This document shows, piece by piece, positions 1 to 5,325 of a DNA stretch of 5,325 nt. Every line of letters begins with the position of its first letter. Within the stretch, counting starts at the first letter, position 1. The notes under the pieces are model-generated. The model saw nothing but the letters and a program-made list of their open reading frames with translations. It was not told where the DNA came from and ran no database searches. This DNA is from Mariprofundaceae bacterium (GTDB lineage: Bacteria; Pseudomonadota; Zetaproteobacteria; Mariprofundales; Mariprofundaceae): NCBI GenBank assembly GCA_030950965.1, contig JAUZQP010000204.1:1-5325 (forward strand), read 5' to 3'. The position numbers and the translations under genes are program-made.

Positions 1-1189
1 GCCCAATCGCCAATACCAAGGCGAGCAAAGTCAGTAAGTTGATGGTGTAACCCAAGGCTTCCATCATAAAAAACGCACCAATCAGCGATAGCGGAATGGC
101 AATCAGCGGAATCATCACCGCACGCCAGTGACCAAGGAATAAAAACACCACCAACGCTACAATGAGCAGGGCTTCGAGCAGGGTTTTGATCACTTCATCA
201 ATGGAACTTTGAATAAACTTGGTGCCGTCATAGACCACTTTACCCGTCAAGCCTGTGGGCATCTGCGCTTGAATATCGGGGAAGGCATCGCGCACGCGCT
301 GGGTGACCTCTAATACATTGGCATCGGGGGCGACTTTGATGCCGACAAACACCGAGCGTTTACCATCAAAGGCGGTGGACAGTTGGTAGTCTTCCGCGCC
401 CAGCGTGACGTTGGCGACATCTTGCAGGCGCACCGTGCCATTGCCGTTGCGGCGGATGATGAGTTGACGGAACTCCTCCACCGAATGCACATCGGTGGCA
501 GCGTTTAAATCCACCGTCACCATCTGCCCTTGACTGCGTCCCAGCGCGGCAAGGAAGTTATTGCTGGCTAATGCCACGTTGACATCGGTTGCGGTAATGC
601 CGTGTGCTGCCATGCGCACAGGATCCAGCCAAGCACGCAGCGCAAATTGACGCGCACCGATGATTTCCGCTTCCTGTACACCATCTAAGCCATCGAGTTG
701 TGGCTTGACCACACGCAACAGATAATCGGTGAGCTGATTATTCTCCAGCACATCGCTGAAAAATCCCATGTACATGGCATCAATGGTTTCACCGACTTGC
801 ACGGTAATCACGGGCTGCTGTGCCTGCGCTGGTAGCTGATTGAGTACCGCATTGACCTTGGCATTAATATCGGTCAATGCACGGTTGGAATCATAATTTA
901 GGCGCAGCGTAGCGGAAATGGTCGAAGCAGAACTGACACTGACCGACGAGAGGTAATCAATGCCGCCAGCCTGTGCAATCGCCGTTTCCAGCGGCTGAGT
1001 GATAAAGCCTGCCACTGTTTTGGCATCCGCGCCGTAATAGACCGTGCTGACCGTAACCACAGCATTCTGCGTTTCGGGGTACTGACGAATAGGTAGCTGG
1101 TTGATGGCCTGCAGTCCCAACACCAAAATCAGCAAGCTGATGGTGGTCGCCAGTACAGGGCGTTTGATAAATACATCGGTGTAGTTCAT
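1..1189 (-). CDS. HAE1-family RND efflux pump, inner-membrane permease (N-terminal 396 residues; 3' end outside window)
   Basis: Proton-driven inner-membrane pump of a tripartite efflux complex; it takes substrates from the periplasm or inner-membrane leaflet and passes them to the channel. The frame opens with ATG at 1189 (MNYTDVFIKRPVLATT), the usual HAE1 start, and stays open to the window edge. TM1 covers about residues 10-30. The periplasmic porter region follows, with typical blocks such as GFITQPLE (about 61-68), ITVQVGETIDAMYMGFF (about 127-143) and FALRAWLDP (about 182-190). TM2 is about 331-352 and TM3 about 357-378. The visible part ends in the start of TM4, LLTLLALVLAIG; the conserved Asp-Asp proton-relay pair of this family is expected a few residues further on, outside the window. 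A full family member has about 1,020-1,050 residues. The start lies 3 bp after the fusion-protein stop, with AGGA at 1200-1203 (10-nt spacer) inside that gene. The substrate cannot be told from this sequence. Confidence 0.95.
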   Translation of the reverse strand, partial: MNYTDVFIKRPVLATTISLLILVLGLQAINQLPIRQYPETQNAVVTVSTVYYGADAKTVAGFITQPLETAIAQAGGIDYLSSVSVSSASTISATLRLNYDSNRALTDINAKVNAVLNQLPAQAQQPVITVQVGETIDAMYMGFFSDVLENNQLTDYLLRVVKPQLDGLDGVQEAEIIGARQFALRAWLDPVRMAAHGITATDVNVALASNNFLAALGRSQGQMVTVDLNAATDVHSVEEFRQLIIRRNGNGTVRLQDVANVTLGAEDYQLSTAFDGKRSVFVGIKVAPDANVLEVTQRVRDAFPDIQAQMPTGLTGKVVYDGTKFIQSSIDEVIKTLLEALLIVALVVFLFLGHWRAVMIPLIAIPLSLIGAFFMMEALGYTINLLTLLALVLAIG

Positions 1190-1192
1190 CGT

Positions 1193-2317
1193 TTAACGAT
1201 CCTGCGGCATAGGAGTTGCGTCATTGCTCGGTTCGACGCGGTTATCAATCACCAACACCGTGCCATTGCGCAATTTCATTTGCCCACTGGTGACCACCTT
1301 GTCGCCAGCTTTCACACCCTCCAAAATAGCTACTTGGTCGCCACGTTTTGCACCTGTTTTAACGAATACCTGTTCTGCTTTCCATAGCTCTTTGCCATCT
1401 TTTTGTTCCGCTTTAGCAAGAAATATTGTTGCACCATAAGCCTGAAAACTCAACGCTGTTTGTGGCAGGGTAATCGCGTGTTGCAATGTGCCGTGGTTGA
1501 TGGCGACCTGCACAAACATGCCTGGCAGCAACTGACCTTGGGGGTTATCCATTTGCGCTTCTACCTGTATATTACGGCTGGCAGCATCCACGTTGGGGTT
1601 CAGAGCGGTAATATGCCCTGCAAAATCCTCCTCGGGGAAAGCGTTGACACGAACGCGCACAGGCTGACCGCTCTCCAGCTCTGCCAACACCTGCTGCGGC
1701 AGACTGAAATCGACGAAAAGCTGTGAATGATTGGTTAAACTGGTCACTACATCACCGGGGCGAATGTATTGTCCTTCATCAATATGACGAATGCCAACCA
1801 CGCCATCAAAGGGTGCGGTAATGCGTGTTTGCGCGATGCGCTCCCGTTGCTCTTTGACCTGCGCTTTTTTTACCGCTAGGTCTGCTTCATCGGCATCCAA
1901 CTTGGCACGGCTCACGGCATGGACACGGTATTGCTGAAGATCACGCTGCAAGGTTGAAGCGGCAAGCACTTCGGCGGCCTTCAATGCCTGCAACTGTGCT
2001 TGTGCGGTGTTGGAGTCCAAAGTGAGCAACACGTCACCGCGCTTGATAACCTGCCCCGATGTGAAGCCGACCTTTGCCACCAGTCCAGCCACTTCGCTGC
2101 TGATGTTTACCGATTGTTTGGCACGCAAAGAACCCACCGCATGCCATTGGGGTTGCCAATCGCTTTCTGGTGCTTCCATCGCGGTAACCATAGCTGGCGG
2201 CGCAGCATTACCGGCTAAAAACTCTGCCATCTTTTTGGCTTTGAACATCTGAAACCAGATAACACCGCCAATCACGGCAGCCATCATGAGTAACATCATA
2301 ATCATTCGTTTGGTCAT
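1193..2317 (-). CDS. RND efflux periplasmic adaptor (membrane fusion protein, HlyD/AcrA type)
   Basis: Adaptor of 374 residues linking the RND pump to the outer-membrane channel. A hydrophobic N-terminal segment (about residues 6-24) is followed by a basic stretch. No lipobox cysteine is present, so it is probably held by an uncleaved membrane anchor rather than a lipid. The first lipoyl half includes VAGLVAKVGFTSGQVIKRGD (about 76-95). An alpha-helical hairpin rich in Ala, Gln and Leu spans about 103-164. The second lipoyl half starts with the classic RITAPFDGVVG (165-175) and continues through DEGQYIRPGD. A beta-barrel domain with VRVNAFPEE and PGMFVQV, and a membrane-proximal domain, complete the protein. 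The length is normal for the family. The ATG at 2317 is preceded by AAAGGA with a 9-nt spacer. The pump gene follows after 3 bp, so the two are surely co-transcribed. Upstream, its normal partner, the channel gene, is separated from it by the two-gene ATPase/DUF4435 cassette. Confidence 0.95.
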   Translation of the reverse strand: MTKRMIMMLLMMAAVIGGVIWFQMFKAKKMAEFLAGNAAPPAMVTAMEAPESDWQPQWHAVGSLRAKQSVNISSEVAGLVAKVGFTSGQVIKRGDVLLTLDSNTAQAQLQALKAAEVLAASTLQRDLQQYRVHAVSRAKLDADEADLAVKKAQVKEQRERIAQTRITAPFDGVVGIRHIDEGQYIRPGDVVTSLTNHSQLFVDFSLPQQVLAELESGQPVRVRVNAFPEEDFAGHITALNPNVDAASRNIQVEAQMDNPQGQLLPGMFVQVAINHGTLQHAITLPQTALSFQAYGATIFLAKAEQKDGKELWKAEQVFVKTGAKRGDQVAILEGVKAGDKVVTSGQMKLRNGTVLVIDNRVEPSNDATPMPQDR

Positions 2318-2370
2318 AATAGTTCATCCTTTGTTTGTTGTTGGGGAATAGGCAAGCGCGAGACCTGCCC
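2318..2370. other. Only intergenic spacer of note: cassette-to-efflux junction
   Basis: These 53 bp are the longest gap between genes in the window. They hold most of a palindromic element and the fusion-protein ribosome binding site. I see no convincing -35/-10 pair in either direction and no intrinsic terminator, so transcription from the channel gene through the cassette into the fusion-protein and pump genes is the simplest reading. Confidence 0.6.
2327..2332 (-). promoter_or_regulatory. Ribosome binding site of the fusion-protein gene
   Basis: AAAGGA on the minus strand, 9 nt before the ATG at 2317. It lies in the short spacer downstream of the DUF4435 gene and shows that the fusion protein kept an independent, good translation signal at the edge of the cassette. 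Confidence 0.7.
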
Positions 2371-2373
2371 CTA
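2342..2373 (-). repeat. Short palindromic intergenic element (hairpin) at the cassette/efflux junction
   Basis: On the minus strand the spacer reads TAGGGGCAGGTCTCGCG followed by CTTGCCTATTCCCC. GGCAGG (2364-2369) pairs with CTTGCC (2351-2356) around a 7-nt loop; one of the six pairs is G-U in RNA. Two further G-C pairs can form across the TATT bulge. It looks like the small GC-rich palindromes scattered between genes in some bacteria, but only one copy is visible here, so repetition is inferred from general familiarity with the sequence type. Its first triplet, TAG (2371-2373), is the stop codon of the DUF4435 gene. No U-run follows the stem, so it is not a canonical intrinsic terminator; it could still stabilise or partly attenuate the transcript entering the fusion-protein gene. 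Confidence 0.5.
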
Positions 2374-3189
2374 CGGATGAGTCGACATTCTTTGCCACAA
2401 ACCATCAAAATCATTGGGCGTAGGGCAGCTCTTAAAAAGATCGATTCGCCGTTTACTGGATTTTTGTACACCTAATGATTGATTGAGTACGTTGTTGATC
2501 ACCGAGTTGAAAAACAACTTTCCATGAACCCAGCACTTCAATTGGTCTTCAAACGGTAGATCCTGCACGCTTGCCAATTGTTGTTCATAATCTGACCATA
2601 GCTTGTCTGGATTTAGATAATCGTGCCATTCTTTCAAAGTGTTCTGAATGGTGGCTTCATCCAATGCTACTTGAGGTTTCAGTAGCTTTTCTTTGAACCC
2701 TTTGGCTCGCAGCCCTTCCAAAAGTGGGTTGATCGTTGACCACAACACACCATGTTTTAGCCAGCGATCCATATACTTGCGTATCTCTTCTTCCAACGCT
2801 TGTTGACCGCCGTTAATTTTTAGCTTTTGATTCTGTGGTAATGCAGCCCATAACTCACTTGGTACAATCACATAACTTTCGATACAAAAGCGTGGTAAAA
2901 TCCAAAGGTTAGGACAAGCTTCTTCTTTTTCACGAATCACTTCAAGCGTCCATTCATCTCGATCCACAATGCCTAACCATTCGGGTTTCTTTTCCAGCAT
3001 AGCCAATACATCGTACTTCTTCCCTGCTTCGGTAATCACCCATTGCTTTAACATGTTGGCATCTTTCTTTTGGGCGAATTCAGTGATGGCATGAACATCA
3101 TCCACGCCCTCTACCAACAGCACCCTTTTATGACTTGCTCCGACCTTTTGCTCTTCTATATCGCGAATTTTATCTTGTAGATGACTCAT
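2371..3189 (-). CDS. DUF4435 (TOPRIM-like) protein, AriB-like toxin/nuclease partner of the upstream ATPase
   Basis: Protein of 272 residues with no signal peptide or membrane segment, so cytoplasmic. The N-terminal third has the DUF4435/TOPRIM layout: KRVLLVEGVDD (21-31) with the conserved Glu27 after a beta strand, then LGIVDRDEW (72-80) with the Asp76-x-Asp78 pair, then LPRFCIESYVI (98-108), a motif typical of DUF4435. The C-terminal part is helical and unassigned. In the known PARIS system the DUF4435 subunit AriB is held by an ATPase, AriA, and when released acts as a TOPRIM-family nuclease that cuts host tRNA, stopping phage growth. The visible acidic residues fit an active enzyme, but the target here is unknown. 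The start overlaps the ATPase stop in an ATGA (3186-3189), and there is no clear Shine-Dalgarno sequence, so translation is probably coupled to the ATPase. The stop codon falls at the edge of a palindrome. Family assignment is by motif reading only; another ATPase/TOPRIM (OLD-like) defence family is possible. Confidence 0.8.
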   Translation of the reverse strand: MSHLQDKIRDIEEQKVGASHKRVLLVEGVDDVHAITEFAQKKDANMLKQWVITEAGKKYDVLAMLEKKPEWLGIVDRDEWTLEVIREKEEACPNLWILPRFCIESYVIVPSELWAALPQNQKLKINGGQQALEEEIRKYMDRWLKHGVLWSTINPLLEGLRAKGFKEKLLKPQVALDEATIQNTLKEWHDYLNPDKLWSDYEQQLASVQDLPFEDQLKCWVHGKLFFNSVINNVLNQSLGVQKSSKRRIDLFKSCPTPNDFDGLWQRMSTHP

Positions 3190-4259
3190 GAGCTTGCATT
3201 CTGCGAGCCAAGTTCTACACGTACCCCATGATGTTCATAACGCTGCCAAACATCTGTAGCGTGGGAGGTAATCAGTAGTTGACCATTCCGCTCTGCCACC
3301 ACCAGTTGCTCTAACGCCGTCAGCAAAGGGGAAACCAGGGAGGGATGCACATACAAATCAGGTTCATCAATCAGCACAACGCTGCCATTTTGCATCCAAC
3401 GACTGACAACATAAATAATAATAAGCACCTGATGTTCACCCGAGCTCAATTCATCCAAGTAATGATAAACGCCGCGCTTCCCTGCAATTTTCACGCGCAA
3501 ACGCCCTTCGTTCGGTTGAATATCAGTAACAATTTCTTTGCCCATTAAAAAACCATTGAGGTAGCGAATAATCTCATGGAAGCGATGAAGCTGTGTTGTT
3601 TTCAACGTAATCAACGATGCTTCCAATTGCCCCTTCCAGTCTTCAGAAACGATGTAACGACTTAGCCAGCGTTGGGATAATAACTCAGGCAATGGCTCCG
3701 CAATATTCCGTTTGGGTTTAACCCAACGCCGTTCCTCAGCATCCAAGTAAATCATATTCGGTGCATCCACGTTATCATACGATAACATCATTTTTCTTCG
3801 ATGGTTACACCACTCGACAAGCCACTCACCTTGGGGCAGATCCAAGGTTCGCGTGTAACTACCAGACTTCGCTAAGGCTTTGACGGTTTCTCCTAGAAAA
3901 ACAGCATTAGGATGCTGTGCTTTCACCGTTGCAATCCATGCCGTTGTACCAAAGACAAAGGCGAGTGGCTGCTCATAGAGGGGTTGCACACCATCCACAA
4001 CCACAACAATGCCCTCTGCCCATTGTGTCAGCCATGTAAAAGCTTCGTGTTTTCGTGGCAGTGTTTTTTGATGATCCAGCCAATAGCCTGTGGCATCCCA
4101 AAGCATAGCAATAGCACGTAGCAAGGTTGATTTACCGCAGCCATTAACCCCTGTGAACAATACTTGTTTCTCTGTTTCTTCCGTCCAGTCATTTTTCAGC
4201 AAGATAGAATCATCGTTCAGCGGCCCAACGTTATGGGTGTAAATAGCTATGATTTTCAT
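3186..4259 (-). CDS. ABC/SMC-like AAA ATPase, AriA-like sensor/scaffold of a putative PARIS-type defence pair
   Basis: Soluble ATPase of 357 residues counted from the ATG at 4259. The first strand, MKIIAIYTHNVGPL, leads to a Walker A motif GVNGCGKST (37-45). A long middle insertion (about 60-255) has no motif I recognise. The ABC-type signature LSSGEHQ is at 271-277, Walker B VVLIDEP at 294-300 (catalytic Glu299) with DLYVHPS after it, and the switch His333 in LLITSHA. This is the single-chain SMC/OLD-like ATPase pattern (AAA_15/AAA_21 type), not a transporter ATPase. Paired with the DUF4435 gene downstream, it matches AriA of PARIS, which senses phage anti-restriction proteins and releases its toxin partner. 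An ATG two codons upstream (4265) would give 359 residues; 4259 is preferred because AGGA (4268-4271) is then 8 nt away rather than 2. The start lies inside the channel gene (29-nt overlap), so it is likely transcribed from the efflux operon. All core ATPase residues are intact. Confidence 0.88.
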   Translation of the reverse strand: MKIIAIYTHNVGPLNDDSILLKNDWTEETEKQVLFTGVNGCGKSTLLRAIAMLWDATGYWLDHQKTLPRKHEAFTWLTQWAEGIVVVVDGVQPLYEQPLAFVFGTTAWIATVKAQHPNAVFLGETVKALAKSGSYTRTLDLPQGEWLVEWCNHRRKMMLSYDNVDAPNMIYLDAEERRWVKPKRNIAEPLPELLSQRWLSRYIVSEDWKGQLEASLITLKTTQLHRFHEIIRYLNGFLMGKEIVTDIQPNEGRLRVKIAGKRGVYHYLDELSSGEHQVLIIIYVVSRWMQNGSVVLIDEPDLYVHPSLVSPLLTALEQLVVAERNGQLLITSHATDVWQRYEHHGVRVELGSQNASS

Positions 4260-5325
4260 CGTCATCTTCCTTTTCCAATGAACTTCCGCCCAAGGCTTGC
4301 AATAGAGCAGCAGTGTCGCTTAACAACGTGGCGCGGGCTTGGATGACGGCGATGTGTGATTGCTGCCATTGGCTTTGTGCGGTGAGCAAGGCGAGCTGCG
4401 AGCTTGCGCCTTGGGCGAATTGCTCCGCTGCCAAGGTGTGACTCTCTTTCGCCAAGGCTTCGGTTTGAAGCTGTAAATGATAACTTTGTTGGTCGTGTTG
4501 CAGGGCTTGCAGTGCGTCGGCTACATTGCCAAAGGCTTGCAGCAAGGTGCTACGGTAAATGGCGCGTGCCTGTTCATAATCTGCTTCGGCGGCGCGTTTG
4601 TAGGCGCGTAATTCACCCGCGTGAAACAGGGGTTGCACGAGGTTTGCACCCAAGTTCCAAATAGGCTTGGTCGAGAGCAGATCAATCAGCCGCGTGCCTT
4701 GGGTTCCCATGCCTGAACTAATAGAAAATTGTGGGTATAAATTCGCCGTTGCTACGCCTAATTGCGCACTTGCTTGATGCAGCAAGGCTTCTGCACCTTG
4801 AATATCAGGGCGTTGCTGAGCCAGTTTCGAGGGTAAGGTGAGCGGTAAATTCTTGGGCATATACAACTCAGCCAAGGTGAATGTCGGCAAGTCTGCTTCA
4901 CGGGGCATCTCCCCGACCAAGACGGCGAGTTGATGACGGCTGAATGCCAACGCCTTACGCAACGGTGGTAATGCTGTTTGCAACTGTGCTACTGCCGTGC
5001 GCTGCAATAGCAGTTCGTTCTTGGCAATCGCGCCCAAGGCGTAACGCTGTTCACTGATGTTCAGTGCTTGTTGTTCGGCATGGATGACCTCTTGCTGTGC
5101 TGCCAATTGCGCACGCAAACCCGCTTCCTGCACGGCGGTGGTGATGATGTTGCCCACCAAGGTTAATCGTGCAGCACGCAGTTGAATGGCATTAAAATCA
5201 ATGCCCGCTTGCTGCGCTTCCAAGAACCGTTGGGCCTTACCAAAGAAGTTTAAGTCATAGGTTACGTCGACCGATGCGCCGTACAGGGTGAAGATGGAGC
5301 CAAAACTAGTATTGCCGAATGATGC
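4231..5325 (-). CDS. RND efflux outer-membrane channel, NodT/OprM family (C-terminal 364 residues; 5' end outside window)
   Basis: Outer-membrane factor that forms the trimeric exit duct for the fusion protein and pump. The frame is open to the right edge; a TTG at 5223 is an internal Leu codon, not the start, because the upstream codons encode typical family sequence (LYGASVDVTYDLNFFG). Members usually have about 460-500 residues, so roughly 100-130, including any signal peptide and lipobox, lie outside. Visible hallmarks are the helical Ala/Gln/Leu-rich hairpins, the repeat-joining block LPSKLAQQRPDIQGAEALL (about 164-182 of the visible part), LGVATANLYPQFSISS (about 189-204) and LVQPLFHAGELRAYKRAAEA (about 229-248). 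The second helical hairpin ends in LLQALGGSSLE, where the family normally stops shortly after. The last residues, EKEDDDENHSYLHP, are unusual and are encoded by the bases holding the ATPase ribosome binding site and start. In the ancestral operon the next gene was presumably the fusion protein; here the ATPase/DUF4435 pair intervenes. Confidence 0.93.
   Translation of the reverse strand, partial: ASFGNTSFGSIFTLYGASVDVTYDLNFFGKAQRFLEAQQAGIDFNAIQLRAARLTLVGNIITTAVQEAGLRAQLAAQQEVIHAEQQALNISEQRYALGAIAKNELLLQRTAVAQLQTALPPLRKALAFSRHQLAVLVGEMPREADLPTFTLAELYMPKNLPLTLPSKLAQQRPDIQGAEALLHQASAQLGVATANLYPQFSISSGMGTQGTRLIDLLSTKPIWNLGANLVQPLFHAGELRAYKRAAEADYEQARAIYRSTLLQAFGNVADALQALQHDQQSYHLQLQTEALAKESHTLAAEQFAQGASSQLALLTAQSQWQQSHIAVIQARATLLSDTAALLQALGGSSLEKEDDDENHSYLHP
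4266..4272 (-). promoter_or_regulatory. Ribosome binding site of the ATPase gene, inside the channel gene
   Basis: AAGGAAG on the minus strand. Its AGGA core (4268-4271) is 8 nt before the ATG at 4259 and only 2 nt before the alternative ATG at 4265, which decides the start in favour of 4259. The same bases encode the acidic tail of the outer-membrane channel. Confidence 0.6.

Noticed and set aside
310..492. Minus-strand 60-codon frame within the pump gene
   Set aside because: It is an out-of-frame shadow of the RND permease, rich in Ser, Cys and Arg, with no supporting signal.
1403..1726. Plus-strand 107-codon frame opposite the fusion-protein gene
   Set aside because: It lies wholly antisense to a clear gene, has no ribosome binding site of note and no recognisable domain. 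Other plus-strand frames at 1224-1439, 2000-2252, 3345-3548, 3912-4121, 4164-4346 and 4404-4664 fail for the same reasons.
1865..1871. Run of seven A on the coding strand of the fusion-protein gene, a possible slippage site
   Set aside because: It encodes Val-Lys-Lys in the helical hairpin, where lysines are common. There is no stimulatory structure or sensible alternative frame beyond it.
2318..2345. Similarity between the sequences before the fusion-protein start (AAAGGA..TGA) and before the ATPase start (AAAGGAAGATGA), considered as a target-site duplication
   Set aside because: The match is short, needs a gap and is explained by both being ribosome binding sites followed by an ATG.
2342..2373. 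Palindrome considered as a rho-independent terminator separating the cassette from the fusion-protein gene
   Set aside because: The stem is short and bulged, and the downstream bases are A- and C-rich rather than a U-run in the transcribed direction.
2208..2471. Minus-strand 87-codon frame crossing the end of the DUF4435 gene, the spacer and the start of the fusion-protein gene
   Set aside because: It overlaps two well-supported genes in another frame, has no family resemblance and is basic, low-complexity sequence typical of a shadow frame.
4280..5060. Repeated CCAAGGC-like words on the plus strand, considered as a DNA uptake or other dispersed signal
   Set aside because: They are the reverse complement of GCCTTG, encoding Ala-Leu, which recurs in the helical hairpins of the channel; spacing and flanks vary.
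5221..5223. TTG as a possible start codon for the outer-membrane channel
   Set aside because: The frame stays open for 34 more codons to the window edge and encodes conserved NodT-family sequence, so this is an internal Leu.

Overview
The window is a single strand-coherent block. All five genes read on the minus strand, the largest gap is 53 bp, and the two outer genes run off the window. In transcription order (right to left) they are: an outer-membrane channel of the NodT/OprM type (5' end outside), an ABC/SMC-like AAA ATPase, a DUF4435 (TOPRIM-like) protein, a periplasmic membrane fusion protein (MFP), and an HAE1-family RND pump (3' end outside). Channel, fusion protein and pump make a standard Gram-negative tripartite efflux system, so the host is a Gram-negative bacterium. 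The GC content near 50%, the protein style and a short GGGGCAGGTCTCGCG-type palindrome between two genes suggest a gammaproteobacterium, perhaps Thiothrix-like. That placement is an impression, not a demonstrated assignment.

The unusual part is the middle. Between the channel gene and the fusion-protein gene lies a two-gene cassette (2371-4259). It encodes an ATPase with complete Walker A, ABC signature, Walker B and H-switch motifs, followed with a 4-bp ATGA overlap by a DUF4435 protein with TOPRIM-like acidic residues. This gene pair has the architecture of the PARIS anti-phage system (AriA ATPase plus AriB DUF4435 toxin nuclease). It has no evident connection with drug efflux and is poorer in GC than its flanks in the lines counted.

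The cassette fits its host operon tightly. The ATPase start codon and Shine-Dalgarno sequence lie inside the last codons of the channel gene, giving the channel an odd acidic tail. At the other end, the DUF4435 stop codon is the first triplet of a short palindromic repeat, followed at once by the fusion-protein ribosome binding site. The likely reading is a defence module carried inside, and transcribed from, an efflux operon. No promoter or terminator is visible, and no stretch over 300 bases lacks a gene.
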